Below are positions 25,264-33,361 of a stretch of DNA of 64,000 bases, one piece after another. The notes under the pieces were generated by a model. That model saw only the letters and a list, made by a program, of their open reading frames with translations. It was not told the DNA's origin and searched no databases. Both the position numbers and the translations under genes were made by a program. The stretch is taken from NCBI RefSeq assembly GCF_011758745.1, contig NZ_JAANOV010000001.1, positions 4,650,001-4,714,000 of the forward strand, given 5' to 3'. The stretch comes from Amycolatopsis granulosa (GTDB lineage: Bacteria > Actinomycetota > Actinomycetes > Mycobacteriales > Pseudonocardiaceae). Every line of letters starts with the position of its first letter. The stretch's first letter is position 1.

Positions 25264-26001
25264 ATGGGCGGGGTCGCGGTCGTGACGGGCGCGGGGTCGG
25301 GAATCGGCCGCGAGGTGGCGCGGGAGCTGCTGCGCGCGGGCTACCGGGTGGCGCTGTGCGGCCGGCGGCCCGGTCCGCTGGAGGAGACCGCGGCCGGTGC
25401 GCCGGACGCCCTCGTCCACGCGGCGGACGTGGCCGACCCCGCCCAGGTCCAGGCCCTCTTCGCGGCGGTGACCGACCGCTGGGGCCGGGTCGACGTGCTG
25501 TTCAACAACGCCGGCACGTTCGGCCCCGCCGGTGACCCGGACGACATCCCGGTCGAGGCGTGGCAGCAGACGGTGGCGGTCAACCTGACCGGCGCGTTCC
25601 TGTGTGCGCGGGAGGCGTTCCGGATCATGAAGCACCAGGACCCGCGCGGCGGCCGCATCATCAACAACGGCTCCATCTCGGCGCACGCGCCGCGCCCCGG
25701 AAGCGCCGCGTACACGTCGACGAAGCACGCGATCACCGGCCTGACGAAGTCGCTGTCCCTGGACGGGCGCCCGTACGACATCGCCTGTGGCCAACTCGAC
25801 ATCGGCAACGCGGCGACGGACATGACGGCGGGCATCGCGCGCGGTGCCCGCCAGGCGGACGGCCGCGAACTGCCCGAACCCACCTTCGACGCCGGACACG
25901 TGGCCGAGGCCGTCCGGTACATGGCGGACCTGCCACTGACCGCGAACGTGCAGTTCATGACGGTGACGGCTACGAAGATGCCGTTCATCGGCCGAGGCTG
26001 A
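25264..26001 (+). CDS. Short-chain dehydrogenase/reductase
   Basis: A 245-aa SDR. Cofactor motif TGAGSGIG (8-15), NNAG at about 82-85, catalytic Ser in [10 protein letters not shown], and YTSTK (Tyr/Lys) are all present. ATG 25264 follows GGGAGG. It lies 26 bp after the MDR gene and is likely co-transcribed under the SoxR-like promoter. Substrate unknown. Confidence 0.88.
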   Translation: MGGVAVVTGAGSGIGREVARELLRAGYRVALCGRRPGPLEETAAGAPDALVHAADVADPAQVQALFAAVTDRWGRVDVLFNNAGTFGPAGDPDDIPVEAWQQTVAVNLTGAFLCAREAFRIMKHQDPRGGRIINNGSISAHAPRPGSAAYTSTKHAITGLTKSLSLDGRPYDIACGQLDIGNAATDMTAGIARGARQADGRELPEPTFDAGHVAEAVRYMADLPLTANVQFMTVTATKMPFIGRG

Positions 26002-26086
26002 AACGTTCCCCCGCCATCCGGCGATAGGGGAAGTGACGTTGACTAAACTGCCAGGTCAGAACTGTCGGCAGGGTTGTCGGCGCCAG

Positions 26087-26160
26087 GCCCTCGTAGCTCA
26101 GCCGGATAGAGCAAGAGCCTTCTAATCTCTAGGTCGCAGGTTCGAGTCCTGCCGGGGGCA
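26087..26160 (+). tRNA. tRNA-Arg (anticodon TCT)
   Basis: A 74-nt cloverleaf: acceptor GCCCTCG (26087-26093) pairs with CGGGGGC (26153-26159), discriminator A26160; D-arm GCTC...GAGC; T-arm GCAGG-TTCGAGT-CCTGC. The anticodon loop CTTCTAA places TCT at the centre, reading AGA. CCA is not encoded. The closing pair of the anticodon stem (C31-T39) is a mismatch. The other four pairs (AGAG/CTCT) are intact. Confidence 0.92.
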
Positions 26161-26170
26161 CATCTTGGCT

Positions 26171-26205
26171 GGTCAGGACCCCGACATCCGATCAAGGCCC
26201 TGACC
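26171..26205 (+). terminator. Hairpin downstream of tRNA-Arg
   Basis: GGTCAGGACC (26171-26180) and GGCCCTGACC (26196-26205) pair with one mismatch over 10 bp around a 15-nt loop, 11 bases after the tRNA. A short T-run (CGTTTTT) occurs 16 nt later. Plausible terminator; the gap to 26308 holds nothing else visible. Confidence 0.4.
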
Positions 26206-26308
26206 GGCCCCTGCTCAACCCTCGTTTTTCGGCGGGTTCACCTGCGGGAACGCCGCAGCCTCGGGCTCCTACGCCCACACGCTCCGCTCGTCACACCCCG
26301 CTGACCGG

Positions 26309-27013
26309 TCAGATCCCGAACGTCGCCACCGGCGCCGTGGTGGGCTGGGGTGAGCCGCCCGCGGGTTCGACGGTCATGGCGATCTGCTGGACACCTCGCA
26401 GCCCGTCGAACAGCAGCGGCTCGCCGCCCAGCACGCCGATCGAACGCGGCGTCCCGCCGGCGAGCGTCCACGCCTGGTAGGCCGAGCCGGGAGGTGTGGC
26501 GGGCATGCCGGACACCAGCAGCAGCCCCCGGTCCAGCCGCTGCGAGACCAGCACGGTGCCGTGCTGCCCGGGCACGGCACGCAGGTCCGGCGCCGACAGC
26601 AGTTCGGCGATCGCGTTGTCGCGGGCCTGGGTCTGGGCCAGCTCCCCGCGGGCGGCCGTGAGCTGCCCGGACGTGCGGACCGCCACCACGCCGAGTCCGG
26701 CCGCCACCGCGACGGCGACCGCCGCGGCCACCGACACGAGCCGGAGCGCGAGGCGACGACGCGGCCTGCCGGACGTGACCGGGGGGTCTTGGCGCGTCTC
26801 CGCGATCCGGGTGAGCACCTGGGACTTCAGGCCCGGCGGCGGGGGCTGTGACACGGCGAGCCCGAGGCGGGCGGTGGTGGCACGCAGTTCGGCGACCTCC
26901 CGGGTGCACTCGGCGCATTCGGCCATGTGCCGTTCGAACCGGCGCCGCTCCACCTCGTCCAGCGCGTCCAGCGCGTACGCACCGGTGAGCAGGTGCACGT
27001 CGGGCGTGGTCAT
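26309..27013 (-). CDS. rskA: Anti-sigma-K factor RskA
   Basis: A 234-aa membrane anti-sigma factor. Residues 1-70 form the cytoplasmic anti-sigma domain with a zinc-type H-x3-C-x2-C motif (His29, Cys33, Cys36). One TM segment spans about residues 88-112 (LRLVSVAAAVAVAVAAGLGVV), and the C-terminal extracytoplasmic domain contains SAYQAWTLAGG and SIGVLGG, typical of RskA. It binds SigK until regulated proteolysis releases it. The start overlaps the sigK stop (ATGA), so the two are translationally coupled. Confidence 0.9.
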   Translation of the reverse strand: MTTPDVHLLTGAYALDALDEVERRRFERHMAECAECTREVAELRATTARLGLAVSQPPPPGLKSQVLTRIAETRQDPPVTSGRPRRRLALRLVSVAAAVAVAVAAGLGVVAVRTSGQLTAARGELAQTQARDNAIAELLSAPDLRAVPGQHGTVLVSQRLDRGLLLVSGMPATPPGSAYQAWTLAGGTPRSIGVLGGEPLLFDGLRGVQQIAMTVEPAGGSPQPTTAPVATFGI

Positions 27014-27603
27014 CGGGTCACCCCCAGGCAGTCCCGCAGGCGGATCAGCCCGTCCCGCAACCGTGTCTTGATCGTCCCCAGTGGACAGTCCAGCAGCTCG
27101 GCGACCTCCGGGTAGGTCTTGCCGCCGTAGTAGGCCAGCACGACGGACTCGCGCTGCAGCTCGGTCAGCGTGGACAGGCAGCGGCGCACCTGCTCACGCT
27201 CCAGCCGGGCGGTCACCGCCTCGGCGACCTCGTCGAACTCCCGCCCCGATGCCATCGCCTGCGTCTTCTGCTCGCGGTCGACGCGGGCTTGCGCCGATCG
27301 CACCCGGTCGACCGCCCGGCGGTGCGCCAGGGTCAGCGCCCAGTTCACCGCGCTGCCCCGCGCGGGATCGAAACGCGCCGCGGTCCGCCACAGCTCCACC
27401 AGTACCTCCTGCGCGACCTCCTCCGACTGGGCTACATCGCGCACGACCCGGCGCACGACGCCGTACACCGGCCCCGCCACCACCTCATACAGCCGCTCGA
27501 ACGCGACCTCACTGCCCCGAGCCACCTCAACGAGCAGGTCGTCGGCGCCCGGGCCGGCGCTGCCCGGCACAGGCACCGGGCCTGCTCGCACGGAGTCGTC
27601 CAT
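27010..27603 (-). CDS. sigK: ECF RNA polymerase sigma factor SigK
   Basis: A 197-aa ECF sigma factor. The start is ATG 27603 (MDDSVRAGPV), with GAGAGGA upstream; a much longer open frame continues 5' but has no coding support. Region 2 spans about 22-90 (FERLYEVVAGPVYGVVRRVV, FDPARGSAVNWALTLAHRRA) and region 4 about 135-190 (LTELQRESVVLAYYGGKTYP, EVAELLDCPLGTIKTRLRDG). Two cysteines flank region 4 (RRCLS and DCPLG). It directs transcription of a small cell-envelope regulon, and its own promoter carries the same motif. Confidence 0.92.
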   Translation of the reverse strand: MDDSVRAGPVPVPGSAGPGADDLLVEVARGSEVAFERLYEVVAGPVYGVVRRVVRDVAQSEEVAQEVLVELWRTAARFDPARGSAVNWALTLAHRRAVDRVRSAQARVDREQKTQAMASGREFDEVAEAVTARLEREQVRRCLSTLTELQRESVVLAYYGGKTYPEVAELLDCPLGTIKTRLRDGLIRLRDCLGVTR

Positions 27604-27645
27604 CGCCCCATCCTCTCCCGGCGCGAGTGCGGCCGGACAGGGGTG

Positions 27646-27673
27646 ATTCGCAGCGGGAGGCGCCGCGGATTGG
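27646..27673 (-). promoter_or_regulatory. SigK-type promoter of sigK-rskA
   Basis: On the minus strand CCAATC (27673-27668), a 16-bp spacer and GCGAAT (27651-27646) precede sigK by about 43 bp. The motif matches the two other promoters in this module and is close to the reported mycobacterial SigK consensus CCATCC-N16/17-CCGAAT, indicating autoregulation. Confidence 0.7.
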
Positions 27674-27710
27674 CCTGTCCGCGGTCCGGGAAAAATTTCC
27701 GGCACCGGGA

Positions 27711-27738
27711 CCAATACTTCGGGCCGCGGGCTCCGAAG
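27711..27738 (+). promoter_or_regulatory. SigK-type promoter of the molybdopterin oxidoreductase gene
   Basis: CCAATA (27711-27716), a 16-bp spacer, then CCGAAG (27733-27738). The -10 ends 7 nt before the ATG at 27746, so the mRNA would be leaderless. It shares motif and spacing with the sigK and fasciclin promoters. Confidence 0.7.
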
Positions 27739-27745
27739 ACCAGAC

Positions 27746-29317
27746 ATGACTGCGAGCGGCCCGACCACGACGGAACCCCAGGCCCGGACGAGGCCGGGTG
27801 CGCCGGTGGGGGCGTTGTGCGGGGTGCTGGCGTTGCTGGCGGCCCTGGCGGTGGGGCATCTCGTCGCTGGGTTCATCAGCGTCAACGCTTCTCCGTACCT
27901 GGCGGTGGGAAACGGGGCGATCGATCTGACCCCGGTGGAGTTGAAGGACTTCGCCGTTCGCACGTTCGGCACGCACGACAAGCTGGTGCTGCTGTCGGGT
28001 ATGGCGGTGGTGCTGGTGGGGGCCGCCGCGCTGGCCGGACTCGCGTCGCGGCGTTCGCCGTGGCCCGGCACCGCCGTGTTCGCCCTGTTCGGGGTGGTGG
28101 GGATCGTCGCGGTCGCGGTGCGCCCGGACCTCGGACCGGTCGCGATCCTCGCGCCGCTCGCGAGCCTGGTGGCGGGGGTGGGAGTGTTCCGGCTGCTGCA
28201 CCGGGCGGCGCGAACCCGGAGCGGCGGACGTGACGAGCCACGGGCAGGCAAGTCCCGGCGATCGTTCCTGGTCACCGGCGCGGGGGTGCTGGCGGGCTCG
28301 GCGGTGGCCGGGGTGGGGGGCCAGCTCCTCGGTTCCACCCGCGACGCCACGGCGTCCCGGGCGGCGGTGGGCCGGCTGGTGCCCGTGCGCACGGCTCCGG
28401 CGATCCCGGTCGACGCGGATTTCGCCAAGCTCGGCACCCCACCGTTCCTGACACCCAACCGTGAGTTCTACCGGGTGGACACCGCGCTGACCGTGCCGCA
28501 GGTGCGCACCGAGGACTGGTCGCTGCGCATCCACGGCATGGTGGAGGAGGAGAAGACCTACCGCTATTCCGACATCCGCAACCGGCCCCTCGTCGAGCGC
28601 ACCATCACGATGACATGCGTTTCCAACGAGGTCGGGGGACCGTATGTGTCCACGGCCAACTTCGTCGGCGTCGACCTGGCGGACCTGCTGGAGGAAGCCG
28701 GTGTCCAGCACGGAGCGGAGCAGCTGTACGCGTCCAGTGTGGACGGGTGGACCTCCGGCACCCCGGTCGCCGCGGTGCTCGACCGCGGTCGCGGTGCGAT
28801 GCTGGCGCTGGGCATGAACGGGGAACCGCTGCCGCTGGAGCACGGCTTTCCCGCCAGGCTGGTGACTCCCGGCCTGTACGGGTACGTGTCGGCGACCAAG
28901 TGGGTCGTCGACCTGGAGGTCACCACGTGGGCGGCGCGGCAGGCGTACTGGCTCAAGCGCGGCTGGGGTGAGCAGGCGCCGATCAAAACCGAGTCCCGGA
29001 TCGACACACCCAAGGGATTCCAGACCCTGCCGGCCGGAACGGTGCGCGTCGCCGGCGTGGCCTGGGCCCAGCACACCGGCATCAACAAGGTGGAAGTCCG
29101 ACTCGACAACGGTCCGTGGCAGCAGGCGACCCTCTCCGCACAGGTCAATGTGGACACCTGGCGCATGTGGTGGTCCGAACTGCGGGTCCCGCCCGGATCA
29201 CACCAGGTCACCTGCCGCGCCGTGGACCGCACCGGCTACACCCAGACGCAGGACCGCGCCGGTACCGTCCCCGACGGAGCCACCGGCTGGCACACCATCA
29301 CCTTCACCACGAAGTGA
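27746..29317 (+). CDS. Membrane-anchored molybdopterin oxidoreductase (sulfite-oxidase fold)
   Basis: A 523-aa protein. Residues about 20-150 carry four membrane helices; a RRSFLVTGAGVLAGSAVAG segment (171-189) resembles a Tat-type fifth helix leading to the outside. Residues about 240-400 are the Mo-cofactor domain with the ligand Cys at 291 (TITMTCVSNEVGGP), and 415-523 the Mo-co dimerisation domain (GVAWAQHTGINKVEVRLDNG). The family is sulfite-oxidase/YedY-like; the substrate is unknown. Expression from a SigK-type promoter links it to the fasciclin lipoprotein downstream. In other actinobacteria SigK regulons include redox/envelope genes. Confidence 0.85.
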   Translation: MTASGPTTTEPQARTRPGAPVGALCGVLALLAALAVGHLVAGFISVNASPYLAVGNGAIDLTPVELKDFAVRTFGTHDKLVLLSGMAVVLVGAAALAGLASRRSPWPGTAVFALFGVVGIVAVAVRPDLGPVAILAPLASLVAGVGVFRLLHRAARTRSGGRDEPRAGKSRRSFLVTGAGVLAGSAVAGVGGQLLGSTRDATASRAAVGRLVPVRTAPAIPVDADFAKLGTPPFLTPNREFYRVDTALTVPQVRTEDWSLRIHGMVEEEKTYRYSDIRNRPLVERTITMTCVSNEVGGPYVSTANFVGVDLADLLEEAGVQHGAEQLYASSVDGWTSGTPVAAVLDRGRGAMLALGMNGEPLPLEHGFPARLVTPGLYGYVSATKWVVDLEVTTWAARQAYWLKRGWGEQAPIKTESRIDTPKGFQTLPAGTVRVAGVAWAQHTGINKVEVRLDNGPWQQATLSAQVNVDTWRMWWSELRVPPGSHQVTCRAVDRTGYTQTQDRAGTVPDGATGWHTITFTTK

Positions 29318-29344
29318 GACGTCCGGAATTTCTCCGAGTTTCCG

Positions 29345-29372
29345 CCAATCCGGTGCCGCACCGGCTTCGAAT
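29345..29372 (+). promoter_or_regulatory. SigK-type promoter of the fasciclin lipoprotein gene
   Basis: CCAATC (29345-29350), a 16-bp spacer, then TCGAAT (29367-29372), 62 bp before GTG 29435. Third copy of the CCAAT-N16-CGAA pattern in the module. Confidence 0.7.
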
Positions 29373-29434
29373 ACCGGATGACAGCACGGACACGGCCTTT
29401 CGCCCCCGTGACACCTTGAAATGGAGTGATTGTT

Positions 29435-30115
29435 GTGAAGACTGCTCGTATCGCTGGTGCCGCTCTCGTCTCGGCCGCCGCTCTCTCGCTGGCCGCGTGC
29501 GGCAGCAACGACAACTCCGGCAGCGCGTCCGGGTCGGCCAACAGCGGCGCGATGGCGCCGTCCAGTGCGATGTCCGCCCCCGTGCCCAGCGGCGCGAGCA
29601 TGGGCAACGGCGTCACCACGAACGCGGACGTTTTCGGGCCCGCGTGCGGTCAGCTGCCGCAGGGCAACGCGCCGGGCAGCCTGGACTCGATGGGCCCGGA
29701 GCCCGTCGCGTCCGCGGCGTCAACCAACCCGTTGCTGACCAAGCTCGTCGCCGCGGTGAAGGCCACCAACCTGGTCGACACCCTCAACAGCCAGCAGGCC
29801 ATCACCGTGTTCGCCCCGGCCGACGGCGCGTTCAACGCACTGGGGGACGCGAAGTTCACCGAGCTCGCGCAGAACCCCAGCCAGCTCGCGCCGATCCTGC
29901 AGTACCACGTGCTCCCGCAGCGCTACGACGCCCAGGGCCTGCAGGCCGCGGGCAGCGTACCGACGCTGAACACCGACGGCGGCCCGATCAAGATTTCCGG
30001 CACCGGGGCCAACATGACCGTCAACGGCGCCAAGGTGCTGTGTGGCAACATCCCCACCAAGAACGCGACCGTTTTCGTCATCGACACCGTGCTCACCCCC
30101 GGCACCAACAAGTAA
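29435..30115 (+). CDS. Fasciclin-domain lipoprotein (MPT83-like)
   Basis: A 226-aa precursor. The signal peptide ends in a lipobox (LSLAAC, Cys22), so the protein is lipid-anchored outside the membrane. A Ser/Gly/Met-rich linker follows, then one fasciclin domain at about residues 95-226 (NPLLTKLVAAVKATNLVDTL, ITVFAPADGAFNAL, LQYHVLPQRYD, FVIDTVLTP). Start GTG 29435 has GGAG 8 nt upstream. In mycobacteria MPT70/MPT83 are the main SigK targets; the same gene-sigma pairing and promoter motif occur here. Function is presumably adhesion or envelope interaction. Confidence 0.9.
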   Translation: MKTARIAGAALVSAAALSLAACGSNDNSGSASGSANSGAMAPSSAMSAPVPSGASMGNGVTTNADVFGPACGQLPQGNAPGSLDSMGPEPVASAASTNPLLTKLVAAVKATNLVDTLNSQQAITVFAPADGAFNALGDAKFTELAQNPSQLAPILQYHVLPQRYDAQGLQAAGSVPTLNTDGGPIKISGTGANMTVNGAKVLCGNIPTKNATVFVIDTVLTPGTNK

Positions 30116-30125
30116 CCGCATGCGA

Positions 30126-30158
30126 CGTGGCGGGCCCGGCGAGCACGGGCCCGCCACG
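30126..30158 (+). terminator. Strong hairpin after the fasciclin gene
   Basis: CGTGGCGGGCCCG (30126-30138) and CGGGCCCGCCACG (30146-30158) form a perfect 13-bp stem with a 7-nt loop, 10 bases after the stop codon. A short CTTTC follows. Confidence 0.7.
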
Positions 30159-30254
30159 CCGCTTTCGCCTTCCCGGCCGGGAAGACACGCTGCGCGGCAA
30201 TAAGGTCAACGGGTCTCGTGTCAACTCGGCGCTCACGTGCTGCATGCTCAAGCC

Positions 30255-30608
30255 ATGGCGGCGGATGACCTCGGTGCGTTGAGTGACGCGGACCTGGACG
30301 CCATTGAAGAACGGGTCAGTGCCGCGACTCCCGGCCCGTGGTACTTCCACTTGCTCGATGACGACTGGTCCATGAGTCTCGTCGCGGTGAGCACGGTCCC
30401 GGATAGCGAGCACACTGGAGGTCGCGCTGAGTTCGACCCAGGGACTGTCGTGGCCGGCACACTCGTGCAGCACCCTCGATACGTCGATGTCGCTGATCAG
30501 CGTTGGGACGAGAACGCTCAGTTCATTGCCGCGGCCCGGACCGACGTACCCCGGCTCCTCGCCGAGGTCAGGCGATTGCGACGACTCCTGGACGGGCAGT
30601 CCGCGTAG
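30255..30608 (+). CDS. Small acidic protein of unknown function
   Basis: A 117-aa protein from ATG 30255 (MAADDLGALSDADLDAIEER); an ATG 18 bases upstream is an alternative. It has VSAATPGPWYFHLLDDDW in the middle and ends with NAQFIAAARTDVPRLLAEVR and a basic LRRLLDG tail. This ATPGPW...FIAAARTDVP.LL layout recurs in small proteins of actinobacteria and their phages with no known function. It converges with the large repeat protein gene. Confidence 0.65.
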   Translation: MAADDLGALSDADLDAIEERVSAATPGPWYFHLLDDDWSMSLVAVSTVPDSEHTGGRAEFDPGTVVAGTLVQHPRYVDVADQRWDENAQFIAAARTDVPRLLAEVRRLRRLLDGQSA

Positions 30609-30697
30609 CCGTCAGGTGGCGGGAAGCCAGATTGCGTGAGCGGGGCGTCGAGACGTGCCCGGCGCAATTCCGTGGGCAGCGCCGGGGCGGATGGTGC

Positions 30698-33145
30698 TCA
30701 TGGCCACCACCGGTGGACGTCCCGGGCCGCCTTGACGTAGTCCTCCATCGCCGCAGGCCCTCCGAGATCCCGAGCCGCGGCGGCGAGCGCCGGCGAGCCG
30801 GCCGGTGGATCTCCCCCGCGGTAGCGGTGCAATGCCTCGCGGATCAGCCCGATGACCGTCGTGGGATCCGCGCCACGCCGGTGGGCACGCTGCGCGCGCA
30901 CCAAGGCTGCCCGGGCACCGCTGTCCCTGCCCCACCCCGCCGGTACGCGGACGGCTTCGAACACCGCTGGCACAGCCTTCGCGGCGGGCCGCTTCTCCGG
31001 CGTGTCGTTGATCCGGTATCGGCGATGGAAGGTCAACTGCTCGGTCATCAGTGCCGCCCGCCGCTCCTCGGGGAGCCGTCGGGCGATGGCGGTCAGGTCG
31101 TGCCTGGCCTCGCGGGCGGCCGCGAGCGCCTCCTCCAGAACGTCGAGGCGCTGTTCCGCGGGTAACTGATCGGCGAGAGCGGTCAGCACGGCAGCCCGCT
31201 GGTGTGCCCGGCCGCGGCCGGTGACGGTCCGGGCCATGGCCAGACCGGCCTCCAGGGCGGCGCCCGACAGGTGCCCGGCCCGGCGGTGCAGCACCCGTGC
31301 CAGATACCCGGGGCGACCCGTGTCCCGTACAGCCTCCAGCACCTCGATCATCAGGTCTTCGGGAAGTACCGGTGCCAGATCGTCCAGCACCGGCCCGTTG
31401 AAGTAGTTCTCGAAACCGATGGCCGCCAGCTTGATGTCCAGCGCTTCGGCGAGAGCCGCGTGCCGTGGCGCTCCGGTCAACAGTCTCGCTGCATCCAGGA
31501 GGAGGTGGAACCGGCGGTCGTCGTCCTTGATGGCGCGGGCCGCGCGGACGGCCTCGGCCAGGGGCGGTCCTTGCCGGTCCCTGGGGAGGCGGGCGGCGAT
31601 CTCGATCAGCAGGTAGGCGCGGTCGTCATCGTCAGCGATGCGTCGCGCATCGGCCAGTGCTTCGTCGAGCACGAGGTGCCGATCCGTCGCCGTCACCCGC
31701 TCGGCGAGGGATATCAGGATTTGTGCCCGGTCGAAGGGTTCGGAGATGTCGCGTGCCGAAATTCGCGCGGCGGCCAGTGTCGTCGCCTGCGTTGCCCGGG
31801 GAAGCAGATCGGCGATCACGAGCAATGTTCGAGCCCTCTCGAACGGATCTGGGATGCCGCGCGCCACGCTCGTCGCCTCGTCCAGAAACGGACCGCGTTC
31901 CGCGGCGGGCAACTCCGTGGCCACATCCGCCAGCAGATGCGCGTGACCCTCTGCGTCGTGTTCTCCTTCGAGCGCCTCGGCGATCGCGGCCCTGCGTTCC
32001 TCGTGGGGCAGAAGCGGGATCAGCCGGGCCCAGCTCCGGCGCCGGACCGGGTCGTCATACCTGGTCGGCGGATCGATGCTGCCGACCGCGGCGCGGGCCT
32101 CGGCCCGCACCGGGGCGGCGACGTCTTCCGGGAGACGCGGGAGCAGGGCGATCAGAACGTCCGCGCGATACTCCGGTTCGGTGATCTCTCGTGCGGCGGG
32201 TAGCGCGTCGACGGCGGTCGCAGCCGGCAGACGCGGCGCGAGCTTCTCCAGCGCGATCGCACGGTGCACGTTCGGCGGAAGTGTGGCCGCGATCGCCAGG
32301 GCCCGGTCCAACAGCTCAGCCGGCAGATGCGGCAGCAGCGCTGTCAACGCCCCGCCAGTGGGCGACAAGTAGTCGTCCCGCACGTCCTCTTCGACCAGGG
32401 ACAGGATCGGGGACCAATCGTCCGGGGAGAGTGTTGTGGCCACCTCGTCCACCAATGGTTCGTTCGCACCGCCCCGAGCGCTGTTCCCGGCCTTGAGCAT
32501 GGCGTTGATCATCGCCTCGCGCGCGACCTCGGGCTTTTGTCTTTCGGGCACGTGTGGCAGCAGCGCGAGCAGAGCGCGGCAGCGGTCCTCACCGGTTTCG
32601 TGACGGCGGGCGTTGGACAGCGCTCGGGTAACGTCCCAGTGACCGGTTTCGGTCAGCATCACCGCAAGTTCGTCGTGGACGCGCTCGCCCGCGGACTTCG
32701 CGGAGTGCTCCATCAGCGCGTACCGCATCTCCAGTCCGAGGGACGCGGGCGGTCGTCCCGCCGCGACATCGGCGTCGGTGGCCTCCCGCGCTCGCAAGCG
32801 CGCGGCGTCGAGGTCCTGGAGGTAGCCGTCGACATCACCGACGCGATGGCGGGCGTCGAACCACACGTTCACCACGCCGGGGCGTCCCGTCCCGCTGGGC
32901 CGCTCGCACGCCAGTAGCCGATGCACGTCCTCGTCCCGGCCGGCTTCAAGGAGGTGGGGCACCAGGTTGCGGAGGCCGTAGCCGCCGTCCACTTCGCACA
33001 ATGCCGGGTCAGTGGCGAGCAGGGGCAGCCCATCGGCCACTCCACCCCACAAGGACAGGTAGCGATCGGCGATCTCCGAGGCGCTCCTTTTCCGCCGGAG
33101 GTTCTCCAGGGCACGGTGCAGCCGGACATGCCACTCGCTCGTCAT
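30698..33145 (-). CDS. 815-aa helical-repeat protein resembling a STAND ATPase C-terminus without its NTPase domain
   Basis: Start at ATG 33145 (MTSEWHVRLH). Residues about 25-82 (IADRYLSLWGGVADGLPLLA, then GYGLRNLVPHLLEAGRDEDV) look like the domain that follows the winged helix in NB-ARC/NACHT ATPases. Residues about 190-570 contain tandem helical hairpins of roughly 36-40 aa with a loose RA..L..IA..LP......L.EA...AR.I consensus (for instance at 400-440, 440-480, 480-520, 520-560). The C-terminus is a further helical region. No P-loop, Walker B or effector domain is present, and none lies upstream on the same strand. It may be a sensor half, a decayed STAND protein, or an independent scaffold. 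Confidence 0.6.
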   Translation of the reverse strand: MTSEWHVRLHRALENLRRKRSASEIADRYLSLWGGVADGLPLLATDPALCEVDGGYGLRNLVPHLLEAGRDEDVHRLLACERPSGTGRPGVVNVWFDARHRVGDVDGYLQDLDAARLRAREATDADVAAGRPPASLGLEMRYALMEHSAKSAGERVHDELAVMLTETGHWDVTRALSNARRHETGEDRCRALLALLPHVPERQKPEVAREAMINAMLKAGNSARGGANEPLVDEVATTLSPDDWSPILSLVEEDVRDDYLSPTGGALTALLPHLPAELLDRALAIAATLPPNVHRAIALEKLAPRLPAATAVDALPAAREITEPEYRADVLIALLPRLPEDVAAPVRAEARAAVGSIDPPTRYDDPVRRRSWARLIPLLPHEERRAAIAEALEGEHDAEGHAHLLADVATELPAAERGPFLDEATSVARGIPDPFERARTLLVIADLLPRATQATTLAAARISARDISEPFDRAQILISLAERVTATDRHLVLDEALADARRIADDDDRAYLLIEIAARLPRDRQGPPLAEAVRAARAIKDDDRRFHLLLDAARLLTGAPRHAALAEALDIKLAAIGFENYFNGPVLDDLAPVLPEDLMIEVLEAVRDTGRPGYLARVLHRRAGHLSGAALEAGLAMARTVTGRGRAHQRAAVLTALADQLPAEQRLDVLEEALAAAREARHDLTAIARRLPEERRAALMTEQLTFHRRYRINDTPEKRPAAKAVPAVFEAVRVPAGWGRDSGARAALVRAQRAHRRGADPTTVIGLIREALHRYRGGDPPAGSPALAAAARDLGGPAAMEDYVKAARDVHRWWP

Positions 33146-33318
33146 GCCCGGCAGCATGGCCCGCCCAGCGGTTGATGATCAAGTGCTCTGCCCGGGGCAG
33201 CGCAGGTGGCGGCGGCTGATGTCCATGATCGCGGCGTGTTGGCTGAACTCGACATGAGGCTTGCGGTCAGGACCGCTCCGGCAGCTCATCCGGGTGCATC
33301 AGAAACTTAAGTCGACAC

Positions 33319-33361
33319 TTGACTTTAGCGGCCCGCGGCGTACGGTTAAGTACGTGCTTAA
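33319..33361 (+). promoter_or_regulatory. ArsR operon promoter with operator over the start codon
   Basis: TTGACT (33319-33324), a 16-bp spacer, and TACGGT (33341-33346) form a promoter; the GTG start lies 7 nt later, so the mRNA is leaderless. The inverted repeat TTAAG-TACGTG-CTTAA (33346-33361) spans the transcription start, and a related ACTTAAGT lies at 33305-33312 just before the -35. ArsR-type autorepression is likely. Confidence 0.65.

Noticed and set aside
26087..26308. Integration (att) site at tRNA-Arg
   Set aside because: No integrase and no repeat of the tRNA 3' end found in the following tens of kilobases.
27604..28458. 5' extension of sigK through the divergent gene
   Set aside because: It would overlap the molybdopterin gene and both promoters; the ATG at 27603 has a ribosome site and the right length for SigK.
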